A stretch of DNA of 64,000 nt from Lysinibacillus xylanilyticus (lineage in GTDB: Bacteria > Bacillota > Bacilli > Bacillales_A > Planococcaceae), in contig NZ_LFXJ01000010.1 in assembly GCF_001183605.1 (NCBI RefSeq), forward strand, positions 248,001 to 312,000, read 5' to 3'. Shown here piece after piece: positions 7,125 to 16,542 of the stretch; position 1 is the stretch's first letter; every line of letters begins with the position of its first letter. The translations under genes and the position numbers were made by a program. Under the pieces are notes generated by a model. It worked only from the letters and a program-made list of their open reading frames with translations, searched no databases and was not told where the DNA came from.

Positions 7125-9487
7125 TATTGTACCTCCTGTTGTGCCTCAATTGTTTTCATGAAGCCAGTAATCTCTATAATAATAGAACGACGTAATTCTT
7201 GGAAATTCTTACCGAATAACTCAAGTCCTTCACGTTGGTAAATTCGCATTGGATCTTCTTGCTGGTAATGACGTAAACCAATACCTTCTTTTAAATGAGC
7301 CATTACCTCCAAATGTCTCACCCAGCCACTATCTATGTGACTAAGCATGATTTGTGGAAGAACAGCTATTACTTGTTCATTTTCAGCGAATTGCTCTATA
7401 CGATTGAGCAGTTCTTGTTCAGAAGGTTGAATGTCAGCTAAAATTTGTTTTACTTTGCCCACTTCTCGGTCAATTGTGACAGGTGTAATGAAAAGTGAGT
7501 TAAGTGAGCTCTCCATTTGATCATAATTCCATTCAATGGAACTAATTTCTTCTGGTGCAGAGTCAAGAACAGCAAACTCAACCGTTTCACGAAGCATTTT
7601 TTTAAGCTCGCCCATTAAGTCTTCCCCAGCTAAGATTTTGTCTCGTAGACCATAAATAACTGTACGTTGGTCGTTGATAACATCGTCTAATTTTAGGTTG
7701 TATTCACGCATACCGTATTGGGAGCCCTCAACAATTCGTTGTGTACGGTTAATGAGTTCTAGAGCATCTTTATTTTGAATAATGCCCTCTTCGTTGACAA
7801 CCTTTTTTGCTGAGAATTTTTCAACTTCGTCTTTTGCGTAACGGCGGAACATATCATCTTCAATAGAGAGAATGAAGAGACTTTCACCTATGTCGCCTTG
7901 ACGACCTGAACGACCACGTAGCTGATTATCTACACGGCGGCTTTCATGCTTTTCGGTACCGATGACATATAGACCTCCAAGTGCATGAACTTCTTCGCCT
8001 AACACGATATCTGTACCACGACCAGCCATATTGGTAGCTACAGTAATACGACCTTTTTGACCTGCTTGAGAAATAAGCTCAACTTCTTGTTCTACTGTTT
8101 TTGCATTTAGTAATTGGAATTTTAAGCCTGCTTTTTTCAAGGAATCGGCAACTGTTTCAGATTGCAGTATTGACGTTGTACCAATTAAAACAGGTTGTCC
8201 CTTTTCGTGACGACGTTTAGCTTCAGCTGCTACATACTTATATTTATCTTCTTGTTTGTTGAAAATAATATCAGGCTGATCAACACGTTGACGAGGACGG
8301 TTTGTTGGAATTTGAATAACTTCCATGCCGTACACTTCTCGAATTTCTTTTTCTTGTGTTTTCGCAGTACCCGTCATCCCAGAAAGCTTCGGATACATAC
8401 GGAAATAGTTCTGAATTGTGATTTGTGCCTGTGCTTTATTTTCTTCAGTAATCGTTACACCTTCTTTAGCTTCAATCGCTTGATGTAAGCCATTAGATAG
8501 TGAACGACCTTCTAAAATACGACCTGTGAACATATCAACAAGCTCGATTTTGTCATCCTTTACGATGTAATCAACATCACGTTCAAACATGACATGTGCA
8601 CGAACTGCTTGGATAACATAATGGAAAAGTGATTGGTGCTCTAAGTCATACAGATTATCTATATTGAATGCAGCCTCAACTTTTTCAATACCTTTATCTG
8701 TTAAGGAAGTAGCTTTTGTTTCATCATCAAAATCATAATCTTCATCTATTTTGAAGCGTTTTGCTAACATAGATGCGATGCGATGTAATTCATCGTTAGA
8801 TGGCATTTTACCAGCGATAATCAGTGGTGTTTTTGCCTCATCAATAAGTACACTATCTACTTCATCAATAATGGCAAAGTGATAAGGACGCTGTACTTTA
8901 TCAGCTAAGCTATATGCCATATTATCACGCAAATAATCGAAACCGAATTCAGTCCCAACACCATATGTAATATCCGCATTATAGGCTTCCATTTTTTCGT
9001 CTGCTTCCATCATTGGTAAATTTAAACCAACTGTTAAGCCAAGGAAACGGTGAATCTGTCCAACGAGCTCATAGTCACGTTTAGCTAAGTAATCGTTAAC
9101 AGTAATAACATGAACACCTTTGCCTTCTAATGCACGTACATATGAGGGAAGGGAAGCAACAAGCGTTTTACCTTCACCTGTAGGCATTTCAGCGATATTG
9201 CCTTCAGTTAAAACAAGACCACCAATAAGCTGTACGTCAAAATGACGCATTCCTAATACACGTTTTGAGGTTTCGCGTACAACAGCAAATGCGTCTGGGA
9301 TGATGGATGTAATGGGCTCACCTTGTTGTAAGCGATCTTTGAAAATAAAAGTCATTTCTCGTAATTCCGCATCTGACTTGTTGACATATGTTTCTTCGAG
9401 ATTATTAATTTGTTCTACTATTTTATAGTAGCGTTTCAATTGACGAGCACTTGTTTGCTCTTTATTACTTTTGAATATTGAGAACAT
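7124..9487 (-). CDS. secA2: Accessory protein translocase ATPase SecA2
   Basis: The ATPase that drives export of a subset of proteins, here most likely S-layer/SLH proteins, through the Sec channel. The 787-aa protein has Walker A TGEGKT near residue 103-108, DEVDSVLIDEA, and the helicase motifs TSILQSE and GRGTDI...RSGRQGD. It is shorter than the canonical SecA at 42419 and lacks the C-terminal zinc/SecB-binding tail present there. Coupling to slaP and the SLH protein 6 kb away fit the S-layer role. Confidence 0.92.
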   Translation of the reverse strand: MFSIFKSNKEQTSARQLKRYYKIVEQINNLEETYVNKSDAELREMTFIFKDRLQQGEPITSIIPDAFAVVRETSKRVLGMRHFDVQLIGGLVLTEGNIAEMPTGEGKTLVASLPSYVRALEGKGVHVITVNDYLAKRDYELVGQIHRFLGLTVGLNLPMMEADEKMEAYNADITYGVGTEFGFDYLRDNMAYSLADKVQRPYHFAIIDEVDSVLIDEAKTPLIIAGKMPSNDELHRIASMLAKRFKIDEDYDFDDETKATSLTDKGIEKVEAAFNIDNLYDLEHQSLFHYVIQAVRAHVMFERDVDYIVKDDKIELVDMFTGRILEGRSLSNGLHQAIEAKEGVTITEENKAQAQITIQNYFRMYPKLSGMTGTAKTQEKEIREVYGMEVIQIPTNRPRQRVDQPDIIFNKQEDKYKYVAAEAKRRHEKGQPVLIGTTSILQSETVADSLKKAGLKFQLLNAKTVEQEVELISQAGQKGRITVATNMAGRGTDIVLGEEVHALGGLYVIGTEKHESRRVDNQLRGRSGRQGDIGESLFILSIEDDMFRRYAKDEVEKFSAKKVVNEEGIIQNKDALELINRTQRIVEGSQYGMREYNLKLDDVINDQRTVIYGLRDKILAGEDLMGELKKMLRETVEFAVLDSAPEEISSIEWNYDQMESSLNSLFITPVTIDREVGKVKQILADIQPSEQELLNRIEQFAENEQVIAVLPQIMLSHIDSGWVRHLEVMAHLKEGIGLRHYQQEDPMRIYQREGLELFGKNFQELRRSIIIEITGFMKTIEAQQEVQ

Positions 9488-9533
9488 GAAATATACGCTC
9501 CTTTAAAGTTGTCTAAATGCTAGACACTACATT

Positions 9534-9562
9534 ATTCTATCAAATTTTACGAAAGGTGACTA
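9534..9562 (-). promoter_or_regulatory. Putative sigma-A promoter of secA2-slaP
   Basis: TAGTCA and TAGAAT on the minus strand with a 17-bp spacer, about 45 bases ahead of the secA2 start. Confidence 0.5.
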
Positions 9563-9660
9563 CATTTGGCATGTAGCATTCTTCCAATCTAGAAAAAGAG
9601 GGATAATATTTGTGAAATGGTGGAAAATAAATAGAAAAAGTATATTTCGGCGCCTGTTCG

Positions 9661-9669
9661 TGCTATAAT
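9661..9669 (+). promoter_or_regulatory. Extended -10 element of the tagO-like gene
   Basis: TGCTATAAT, a perfect extended -10, lies about 45 bases before the start. No clear -35 is visible. Confidence 0.6.
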
Positions 9670-9712
9670 CAATTTGGATTTAAATGTAGATTATTTTTTG
9701 AGGAGGAGAGAC

Positions 9713-10777
9713 ATGCTCTACGTGTCTATAATAGCAGCTTTTGTTGCTTCAATTTTGTTAACTCCACTAGTTAAACGATTAGCGTTCAAAATAGGTGCTG
9801 TCGACGCACCAAACTACCGAAAAGTACATGCACGAATTATGCCAAGACTTGGGGGATTGGCGATCTTCCTTTCTTTTTTAATAGCTGTAGCTATATTTCA
9901 GCCGATTTTGATAATCAATGAAAATGGTAGCAATTTTTTACTTGCAATTATTATTGGTGCTTGCATTATCGTAGCAACGGGTGTCGTAGATGATATGCGT
10001 GAAATTTCCGCAAAGGCCAAATTAGTTGGCCAGCTTATTGCGGCACTTATCGTTATTTTTGTAGGTGGCATTCAAATTGATATGATTACCTTGCCATTTG
10101 TAGGTGAATTAAATTTTGGATTCCTAAGTATTCCTTTAACAATTATTTGGATTGTTGGTATTACAAATGCCATTAATTTAATCGATGGCTTAGATGGTCT
10201 AGCGGCAGGCGTTTCAACGATTGCCCTAATTACTTTAGCTATCATGGCAATTATTATGGGCAATATGTTCGTGTTAGCAATTGCTGCCATTTTAGCAGCA
10301 GCAACATTTGGATTTTTATTTTACAATTTCCACCCAGCAAAAATCTTCATGGGAGATACAGGAGCTTTATTCCTTGGCTTCATGATATCCGTGCTCGCGT
10401 TGCTTGGATTTAAAAATGTTACAGTCGTTTCATTAATTATCCCAGTTATCATACTAGGTGTGCCGATTTCTGATACATTCTTTGCGATTGTTCGACGTGT
10501 ACGCATGAAGAAAAAATGGTCTGATCCAGATAAATCACATTTACATCACCGTTTACTGGATATAGGCTTTACACATCGCCAAACAGTGCTCATTATTTAT
10601 GGAATTGCCATCATGTTTGGTTTAGCAGCCATCATTTTCTCAATGGCGAAAGTATGGGGTGCGATTTTATTAGTTGCAGTTATTTTAACAGCCATTGAAA
10701 TATTTGTTGAAGTCATCGGACTGGCTGGTAAAAACTACAAGCCGTTATTGAACTTTGTACGGATATTTAATAAATAA
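9713..10777 (+). CDS. tagO: Undecaprenyl-phosphate GlcNAc-1-phosphate transferase (TagO/WecA type)
   Basis: A polytopic membrane enzyme moving GlcNAc-1-P from UDP-GlcNAc to undecaprenyl phosphate, the first step of teichoic acid and other wall polymers. The 354-aa protein matches TagO in length. Motifs: VDAPNYRKVH near the N-terminus, VDDMREISAKAKL (Mg2+ aspartates), NAINLIDGLDGLAAG, FMGDTGALFLGF and the HLHHR loop. I place the start at 9713, after GAGGAGGAGAG; an upstream in-frame start at 9674 would take in the ribosome site itself. It likely primes the secondary wall polymer that SLH domains bind. Confidence 0.9.
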   Translation: MLYVSIIAAFVASILLTPLVKRLAFKIGAVDAPNYRKVHARIMPRLGGLAIFLSFLIAVAIFQPILIINENGSNFLLAIIIGACIIVATGVVDDMREISAKAKLVGQLIAALIVIFVGGIQIDMITLPFVGELNFGFLSIPLTIIWIVGITNAINLIDGLDGLAAGVSTIALITLAIMAIIMGNMFVLAIAAILAAATFGFLFYNFHPAKIFMGDTGALFLGFMISVLALLGFKNVTVVSLIIPVIILGVPISDTFFAIVRRVRMKKKWSDPDKSHLHHRLLDIGFTHRQTVLIIYGIAIMFGLAAIIFSMAKVWGAILLVAVILTAIEIFVEVIGLAGKNYKPLLNFVRIFNK

Positions 10778-10781
10778 AGTG

Positions 10782-10817
10782 AAAGCAATCATACATTTTT
10801 GTATGATTGCTTTTTTT
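10782..10817 (+). terminator. Terminator of the tagO-like gene
   Basis: A perfect 13-bp stem (AAAGCAATCATAC with GTATGATTGCTTT) and T7. Confidence 0.93.
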
Positions 10818-10844
10818 GTCGACATTTTTTAGAACGATTTTGGA

Positions 10845-11012
10845 GGGATACCCGCGGAATGCAGAGAGATACCCTCACGAAGGGAATCGAATACTCGCGG
10901 AAGGAAGAGGAATACTCGCGGAAGGAAGAGGAATACTCGCGGAAGGGAAGAGGAATATTCGCGAAAGGAAAGCGAATACTCGCGGAAGGAAGAGAAATAC
11001 CCGCGAAGATAG
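10845..11012. repeat. 21-bp degenerate tandem array R2 (8 units)
   Basis: Same family as array R1 (core AATACTCGCGGAAG). The ATA of the core falls at 10848, 10869, 10891, 10912, 10933, 10955, 10976 and 10997, so intervals are 21 or 22. It starts about 30 bases beyond the tagO terminator. Frames stay open through it but show no ribosome site. Confidence 0.9.
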
Positions 11013-11099
11013 AACGTTCGAGCAGTCGTCGGAACGTTTCGAGAAGCTAGGTACTGTGCCAGTAGATAAAGTTGCTTTCGCTAAATAATTTATCTGAAC

Positions 11100-11140
11100 G
11101 ATCTATTCGTCCCTCTAATGATCTATCCGTCTAATATGAT
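11100..11140. repeat. Short two-unit repeat (GATCTATYCGT)
   Basis: Two copies of GATCTAT[T/C]CGT spaced 20 bp apart, just before the terminator of the LCP gene. It may be a minimal or decayed array of the same type as R1-R5. Confidence 0.45.
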
Positions 11141-11144
11141 TCCA

Positions 11145-11184
11145 TAAAAAAAGCCTCTCCACGATTTGAAAGTGGAAAGGCTAT
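11145..11184 (-). terminator. Terminator of the LCP gene
   Basis: AGCCTCTCCAC pairs with GTGGAAAGGCT (one bulge/mismatch) followed by T7 on the minus strand. Confidence 0.85.
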
Positions 11185-11201
11185 AAGATTTATTGAGTTA
11201 G

Positions 11202-12251
11202 TTAATTTACTGAAGTTTCTTCACTTGAATCACTATCAGTATCACTATCTTTGTTTGTAAGGCTTGATGAAGTTCCATCTAAGCCAAGGTGGTTTTTCAA
11301 AGTTTCTGATGCTTCATTAACAGACTTTTGATTTAATTGATAATAATATATACCAGTAGACATATCATCAGAACCATCTAATGTTAATGTGTCAATGCGT
11401 GGTACACCACCTGATAAATAAGATAAGAAGGATTTCATTTCATCAAATGTCATATCAGTCTTCATGTTATTACCAAGTGCCTTAATGACATCATCGTATT
11501 TTGTTATAGAACTAGCGGAAGCAACTTTAGTGATAATTGCTGAAAGAATTTCTTGTTGACGTTTACCACGTTCAATATCGCTATCTTGTTTACGTGTTCT
11601 TGCTAGTGCAAGTGCTTCACTACCGTTTAAATGTTGCATACCTGGCTTCAGGTTGATTGTAAACTTGTCGAATTCGTCTAATTCATGTAAAGCATAAGGT
11701 ACTTCAGCTTCAATGCCGCCTAATGCATCGACTACATCAATAAAAGCATTGAAGTTCATGCGTACATAATAGTCAATTGGGATATCTAATAAAGTTTCAA
11801 CTGTCTTGATTGTTGTCAGTGTACCACCCATAGCATGTGCATGAGTAATTTTATCTTTATATCCTACTTTAGGAATATAAACGTAAGAATCACGAGGAAT
11901 GCTTAGCATTTTAATTGTATGAGTTTTATTATTTAATGTAGCTAAAACTAGTGCATCGGAACGTGAATGATCAGAACCTTGCCCACGATTATCACTATCG
12001 TCAACACCGACAAATAAGATAGATACATTATCATGTATCGGCTCTACTTTAGTTTCACGAAGTGCAGAGACTTCGCGGCCTTCTAACTTTTCATGTGCTG
12101 AGTCTGCGGCATGTTCCACTTGTTTAGTAAGGTAAACAGCATAAGCAGTTACACAAATTGCTAAACTAGCTATGAGAAGTAGGGAAACTTTTATAATTAA
12201 GGAAGCTTTAGAAGACCTTTTTTTGTACTTTTTAGTAGCTTTATTTTTCAT
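11202..12251 (-). CDS. LytR-CpsA-Psr (LCP) family wall-polymer ligase
   Basis: LCP proteins transfer undecaprenyl-linked teichoic acid or other polymers to peptidoglycan on the outer face of the membrane. The 349-aa protein has a basic cytoplasmic N-terminus, one membrane helix at about 18-40, and an extracellular LCP domain from about 80. Family pieces are SDALVLATLN, MLSIPRDSYV, KITHAHAMGG and LARTRKQDSDIERGKRQQ. The acidic Ser/Asp tail is variable. It lies beside the tagO-like gene, as lytR does in B. subtilis (TagTUV group). I cannot say which TagTUV paralogue it matches. Confidence 0.9.
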   Translation of the reverse strand: MKNKATKKYKKRSSKASLIIKVSLLLIASLAICVTAYAVYLTKQVEHAADSAHEKLEGREVSALRETKVEPIHDNVSILFVGVDDSDNRGQGSDHSRSDALVLATLNNKTHTIKMLSIPRDSYVYIPKVGYKDKITHAHAMGGTLTTIKTVETLLDIPIDYYVRMNFNAFIDVVDALGGIEAEVPYALHELDEFDKFTINLKPGMQHLNGSEALALARTRKQDSDIERGKRQQEILSAIITKVASASSITKYDDVIKALGNNMKTDMTFDEMKSFLSYLSGGVPRIDTLTLDGSDDMSTGIYYYQLNQKSVNEASETLKNHLGLDGTSSSLTNKDSDTDSDSSEETSVN

Positions 12252-12353
12252 TTATATTCTCCTCTAAGTTATGGGGATTATAATACGATTAAACTAAATT
12301 TTATTCAGATACAAGTAATAATATGCAGTTGATAAAATTAGCTTAACGTTAGA

Positions 12354-12382
12354 ATTATACTATGCATATTTTGTTTAGGCAA
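12354..12382 (-). promoter_or_regulatory. Sigma-A-type promoter of the LCP gene
   Basis: TTGCCT, 17-bp spacer, TATAAT on the minus strand, in the gap after the yvyE stop. Confidence 0.62.
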
Positions 12383-12392
12383 TTAAAACTAT

Positions 12393-13028
12393 TTATCTCA
12401 CAAAAAATTCAATAAATTGCGCATTCTCGCAAGTAATGTTTGCTTGTCCGTTTGTCATTTCTGTTAACCAGTTTCGGAACTGTTCTTCTTCCTCTTTTAA
12501 CACGGATACAATAATTTCGACGCCTTCTAAATAGCGAATTTCCTCTAAAGTATACGAAGAACCTCGAATTTCATTTTCAACTTTGCCAAGCCATGTGTAA
12601 TCAACGGTAATTTTCATAAGATGATGTAGCTTGCGTTCGACAACCTGTGCAGCAAGTAAACCTTCTGTTGTCGCTTTTCCGTACGCGCGAATAAGACCGC
12701 CACCGCCAAGCTTAATGCCACCAAAGTAACGTGTAACGACAACGACCGTATCCTTTAACCCCTGTTTTTTTAGAACCTCTAACATAGGGACGCCAGCCGT
12801 GCCACTAGGTTCCCCGTCATCATTGGCTTTTTGTATATGGTCATGCTCCCCAATAATATAGGCTGAACAATTGTGTGTTGCGTTATGATGCATTTTTTTT
12901 ATGCGTTCAATAAAAGAAATTGCATCCTCTTCCGTTTCTACACGTTCTATATAAGTAAGGAAACGAGATTTTGAAATAACAATTTCACTTTCTCCATATC
13001 CTTTTACTGTTAAATAGTTTTCTCTCAT
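12393..13028 (-). CDS. yvyE: YigZ/IMPACT family protein
   Basis: A cytoplasmic protein of unsettled function, in the family of E. coli YigZ and eukaryotic IMPACT. The 211-aa protein has an N-terminal IMPACT domain with KSRFLTYI, DDGEPSGTAG and RYFGGIKLGGGGLIRAYG, then a C-terminal ferredoxin-like domain from about 135. The ATG at 13028 lies 10 bases behind AAAGGAG; an in-frame TTG three codons earlier is too close to it. It occupies the same place as B. subtilis yvyE, between lytR and degS. Confidence 0.88.
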   Translation of the reverse strand: MRENYLTVKGYGESEIVISKSRFLTYIERVETEEDAISFIERIKKMHHNATHNCSAYIIGEHDHIQKANDDGEPSGTAGVPMLEVLKKQGLKDTVVVVTRYFGGIKLGGGGLIRAYGKATTEGLLAAQVVERKLHHLMKITVDYTWLGKVENEIRGSSYTLEEIRYLEGVEIIVSVLKEEEEQFRNWLTEMTNGQANITCENAQFIEFFVR

Positions 13029-13105
13029 CAATATCAATCTCCTTTAAGGTAGAGTTCTATTCTATAATTTTCATAAAGAAAAAGCATTAAATTTTAACAT
13101 GGGGA

Positions 13106-13114
13106 TGCTATAAT
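13106..13114 (+). promoter_or_regulatory. Extended -10 element of degSU
   Basis: TGCTATAAT (perfect extended -10), 70 bases upstream of degS. Confidence 0.58.
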
Positions 13115-13184
13115 AGGTGTAGACTATGTAATTGGTCTATTGAAATAGTAAGTAATCATAAGACATTAGACTGGGGAGTATACT

Positions 13185-14333
13185 ATGTTTTCAAATGATA
13201 CCTTCGATTTAAAGTCGCTTGATGACATATTTAATCGAATGTTAGAAACAATCATGAGCTCAAAAGATGATATCTTTATTATAAGCGAACAAAGCCGAAG
13301 AAGCTTCGAAGGTATGAAAATAGAGCTAGAAATTGTTCGAAAACAAGTTTCAATTGTTATTGATGAAGGCGATGCTTTAGAAAAAAGTACGCAGCTTGCT
13401 AAGCAAAGACTTGTGTTAGTGAGTAAAGCTTTTGATAATTATACCGAAGAACAAGTTAGAGAAGCGTATGAAACTGCGCATGATTTTCAAGTGAGGCTCT
13501 CCGTTATTAGAACACAAGAAAAGCAGCTCCGTGATAAAAGAGATGATTTAGAGAGAAGATTAAGAGCGTTACTCGATACGATTGAACGTGCAGATCATAT
13601 TGTCAATCAAGTAAATGTCGTTTTGAATTACTTAACTTCAGATTTAAAAAATGTTGGTTTAGCACTTGAACAAGCAAAAATGAAACAAGATTTTGGTATA
13701 CGTATTATTGCAGCACAAGAAGAGGAGCGCAAACGTCTATCTAGGGAAATTCATGATGGACCTGCTCAAATGCTAGCAAATGTATTAATGCGCACTGATT
13801 TAATAGACAGAACGTATCGTGAAAAGGGCATTGAATATGCTTTGGCTGAAATTGTTGATTTAAAGAAAACGGTACGTAATGCATTATCAGAGGTACGACG
13901 TATAATCTATGATTTAAGACCAATGGCACTTGATGATTTGGGAATTGTTCCGACATTAAAAAAATACTTATCGACAGTGACTGAATATAATCCTGGTGTT
14001 GACGTTCATTTCCAATCGAGAAGCACCGAAAAACGTATACCATCAAACTATGAAGTATCTATTTTCCGTTTAGTGCAAGAGTGTGTGACAAATGCTATGA
14101 AGCACGGGAAATGTAAGGATATTTGGGTGAAACTTGAGTGGTTGGAAGATTCCGTAAATGTCGTTGTAAAGGACGATGGCATAGGTTTCGATCCGCAGAA
14201 GGTTAAAGAACATTCCTTTGGGATTTTAGGTATGAAAGAACGTATCGAAATTTTGGGTGGTACAATCTCAATTACAAGTGAGATAAATCGAGGTACGACG
14301 GTTTTATTTAAAATTCCGTTAGAAGTAGAGTAA
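13185..14333 (+). CDS. degS: Two-component sensor histidine kinase DegS
   Basis: A cytoplasmic kinase that phosphorylates DegU to control exoenzymes, competence and motility. The 382-aa protein (B. subtilis 385) has an N-terminal coiled-coil DegS sensor domain (about 1-175), a HisKA_3 dimerisation region with the phospho-acceptor in SREIHDGPAQ (H190), and a HATPase_c domain with NAMKHGKC (N box), DDGIGFD and GILGMKER. It has no membrane segment, as expected for DegS. It is co-directional with degU, 35 bases apart. Confidence 0.95.
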   Translation: MFSNDTFDLKSLDDIFNRMLETIMSSKDDIFIISEQSRRSFEGMKIELEIVRKQVSIVIDEGDALEKSTQLAKQRLVLVSKAFDNYTEEQVREAYETAHDFQVRLSVIRTQEKQLRDKRDDLERRLRALLDTIERADHIVNQVNVVLNYLTSDLKNVGLALEQAKMKQDFGIRIIAAQEEERKRLSREIHDGPAQMLANVLMRTDLIDRTYREKGIEYALAEIVDLKKTVRNALSEVRRIIYDLRPMALDDLGIVPTLKKYLSTVTEYNPGVDVHFQSRSTEKRIPSNYEVSIFRLVQECVTNAMKHGKCKDIWVKLEWLEDSVNVVVKDDGIGFDPQKVKEHSFGILGMKERIEILGGTISITSEINRGTTVLFKIPLEVE

Positions 14334-14368
14334 AACGATTGTTGGAGAAATTTAGGGGGTAAAGACAA

Positions 14369-15043
14369 ATGACGAAGATTATTATTGTAGACGATCACCA
14401 ACTATTCCGCGAAGGAGTAAAACGTATTTTAGATTTTGAAGATACGTTTGATGTGGTTGCAGAAGGTGACGATGGTGGAGATGTGGTTTCTTTATATGCT
14501 GAAAATCAACCAGATGTTGTACTAATGGATATTAATATGCCGGGGAAAAATGGAGTAGAGGCAACGGCAGATTTAATTAATGAATTCCCAGATGCGAAGG
14601 TTATTATGTTATCTATTCATGATGATGAAACATACGTAACACACGCGCTAAAATCTGGTTCACTTGGCTATATGCTAAAAGAAATGGATGCTGACGAAAT
14701 TGTTGAAGCCATTAAAGTAGTTGCAAATGGTGGATCTTACTTACATCCAAAAGTAACTAAAAATTTAGTAGCGGAATTCCGTCGTCTTTCTGAGCATGAA
14801 AATAAAGGTAACTTCCATCAAACAGAAATTCGTCGCCCATTCCATTTACTAACAAAACGTGAATGTGAAGTATTACAATTATTAACGGATGGACAATCTA
14901 ACCGTACAATTGGTGAGACACTGTTCATTTCTGAAAAAACAGTTAAAAACCACGTTTCAAGCATTTTACAAAAAATGAATGTAAACGACCGTACACAAGC
15001 TGTTGTTACAGCCATCAAAAATGGCTGGGTTGAAGTACGCTAA
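14369..15043 (+). CDS. degU: Response regulator DegU
   Basis: A NarL/LuxR-type transcription factor of 224 aa. The receiver domain (1-120) has DD at 8-9, the phospho-acceptor D54 in [12 protein letters not shown], and a conserved K in [10 protein letters not shown]. The C-terminal LuxR helix-turn-helix (about 155-224) contains [12 protein letters not shown] and [19 protein letters not shown] precedes the start. Known DegU targets in Bacillus include comK and flagellar genes, both present in this window; whether it acts on them here is inference. Confidence 0.95.
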   Translation: MTKIIIVDDHQLFREGVKRILDFEDTFDVVAEGDDGGDVVSLYAENQPDVVLMDINMPGKNGVEATADLINEFPDAKVIMLSIHDDETYVTHALKSGSLGYMLKEMDADEIVEAIKVVANGGSYLHPKVTKNLVAEFRRLSEHENKGNFHQTEIRRPFHLLTKRECEVLQLLTDGQSNRTIGETLFISEKTVKNHVSSILQKMNVNDRTQAVVTAIKNGWVEVR

Positions 15044-15084
15044 TAGCATACATTAAATAACTTCTTCAGCAGAACTGAAAGAAG

Positions 15085-15163
15085 TTGAAGCCTCCGGCGG
15101 ATGTCGCGGAATCGGAATTGCACAAAGCCGATTCCTGACGCAATTATACCGAGGCATAATTGA
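15085..15163. repeat. Composite dispersed repeat (copy 1)
   Basis: Module GCCTCCGGCGGATGTC (15090-15105), module GCACAAAGCCGATTCC (15119-15134), and a hairpin CAATTATACC-GA-GGCATAATTG (15141-15162) ending in TTGAT. The same modules in the same order occur near 19.5-19.75 and 20.2-20.3 kb. Confidence 0.75.
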
Positions 15164-15166
15164 TAG

Positions 15167-15221
15167 ACTGTTTTTAAAGGCTACTATATTATTTAGTAGT
15201 TTTTAAAGCAGTTTTTTTTAG
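15167..15221 (+). terminator. Probable degU terminator
   Basis: An imperfect CTG...TTTAAAG stem around an inner CTACTA/TAGTAG hairpin, followed by a T8 run. Confidence 0.5.
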
Positions 15222-15461
15222 TATGCAAAAATATAGCATTGTCTACAGAAGACTCCTGTAATATTCACACCTATTGAAAAAACAACCTACATTAGCAAAT
15301 GTCATATAAAGGTGTAACAATTTATACATAGTGATCACATAAAGAGTGCAACATTTTAAAACCATGGGCGTCATAAGGAAGATGTAACACCTAAATGTTG
15401 AAAATGCACAACAAAATTCCTACAACGGGATTTATATGCTACAATATGCGCGGGAGGTTTT

Positions 15462-16025
15462 TTGATGTTAAAGAAAAGTTTTCTAGCAGTTTTTACCCTA
15501 TTAATGTTAACTACATTAATGTTAACTGCCTGTGGTAATAAAAAAGATGATATGAGTGCAGAAGAAAGACAAAAAATCATTGATGATGGAACTGTCGGGT
15601 TTGAAATGAATGGTGGAAAAATAACAAAGGCAGAAAATATTCCTGCTGAAGAAGAAAAAGCGATATTAGCAGCCTTTAATGAATATAATGCAGCTTTCAA
15701 TTCAAAAGAAATTGAACGTTATATGCAAACACTCTCGAAGAATCCAAAAGGTTTCAATTATGAAGAAGAAAAAAAATACACGACAGAAGTATTTAAACAG
15801 TCAGACGTTAAACGAAATGCTAAAGATACTACGATTATAAAATATAGCGAAAACGAAGCACAGGTCTATTCAAATGTAACATTGCATTTAGTACAAACTA
15901 CAACAAATGTGAAGCATGAAAGTGCAGGACAACAAGTTACAGTATTCGTCAAAGAAGATGGACACTGGAAGGTCACTAGCGTCTTCTATACTGGAGATGA
16001 CACGAAATCAAGCACTGGCAAATAA
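15462..16025 (+). CDS. Lipoprotein with NTF2-like domain, unknown function
   Basis: Predicted membrane-anchored lipoprotein of 187 aa, function not recognised. Signal peptide with lipobox LTAC (lipidated Cys at 23). Residues 60-175 look like an NTF2/SnoaL-type fold: a helix with FNEYNAAFNSKEIERYMQTL, then beta strands ending DGHWKVTSVFYTG. GGGAGG precedes the ATG, and a TACAAT -10-like box lies at 15440. It stands alone between degU and the DegV gene. Confidence 0.75.
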   Translation: MMLKKSFLAVFTLLMLTTLMLTACGNKKDDMSAEERQKIIDDGTVGFEMNGGKITKAENIPAEEEKAILAAFNEYNAAFNSKEIERYMQTLSKNPKGFNYEEEKKYTTEVFKQSDVKRNAKDTTIIKYSENEAQVYSNVTLHLVQTTTNVKHESAGQQVTVFVKEDGHWKVTSVFYTGDDTKSSTGK

Positions 16026-16050
16026 AAATGAGGATAACTTCATGCAGGCC

Positions 16051-16196
16051 CATCACTAAAAGTTGAGGTTGGGTGATTTTCTGAGATTAGCGTCAAGAGT
16101 GAGCTAGATAGAGGAACGAAGGCAAAAAGCATCACGCCCAACTCCTCATTGGACTTGCCTAGCTGGAACGGAAATCAACCCCAAGTTATGGTGATG
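16051..16196. repeat. About 150-bp dispersed element, copy A
   Basis: The ends are imperfect inverted repeats (CATCACTAAAAGTTGAGG against CATCACCATAACTTGGGG read from the other end). An internal stem GTTGGGTGAT / ATCACGCCCAAC is visible. It shares GATAGAGGAACGAAGGC (16117-16133) and an end block AAATCAACC...GTTATGGTGATGA with the element at 57962-58133. No coding potential was seen. It follows the lipoprotein gene and may also act as its transcript end. Confidence 0.7.
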
Positions 16197-16423
16197 AGCC
16201 TTTATTTACTTAAAAGAAGGATTAATTGAATGAAGATAAACCTTTAGGAATTTAATTTTGCTAAAGGAACTATTACATAGAAAATGAATGTGAAATGGAT
16301 GCTAAATCTAATAATTTAGCAGTTGTCTAGAATGATGAAAGATGGGAGTGTACTCGCTCCTATTCGACATTCGGACGGGATTACGTAATGTCGTAATTCA
16401 TTTCACATTCATTTCTTTTTATC

Positions 16424-16507
16424 TGTAGCGAAAGCAAAGCGTCAGCAACAATTTTTTTATTTGTGCGAAAGCGAAGCGTCAGCAACAATTGCGCAGAGGC
16501 GCAATTG
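16424..16507. repeat. Dispersed hairpin modules upstream of the DegV gene
   Basis: Two copies of the GAAAGCRAAGCGTCA loop module (16430-16444 and 16467-16481). Their stems are TGTAGC/GCAACA and TTGTGC/GCAACAA. A hairpin CAATTGCGC-AGAG-GCGCAATTG (16486-16507) follows directly. Confidence 0.75.
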
Positions 16508-16542
16508 ATTGTAAACTAAGTAGAATAGGAGAGTGGAAATGG

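Noticed and set aside
10799..11088. Open frames through array R2 as genes
   Set aside because: Same reason: a by-product of the 21-bp period, starting inside the tagO terminator.
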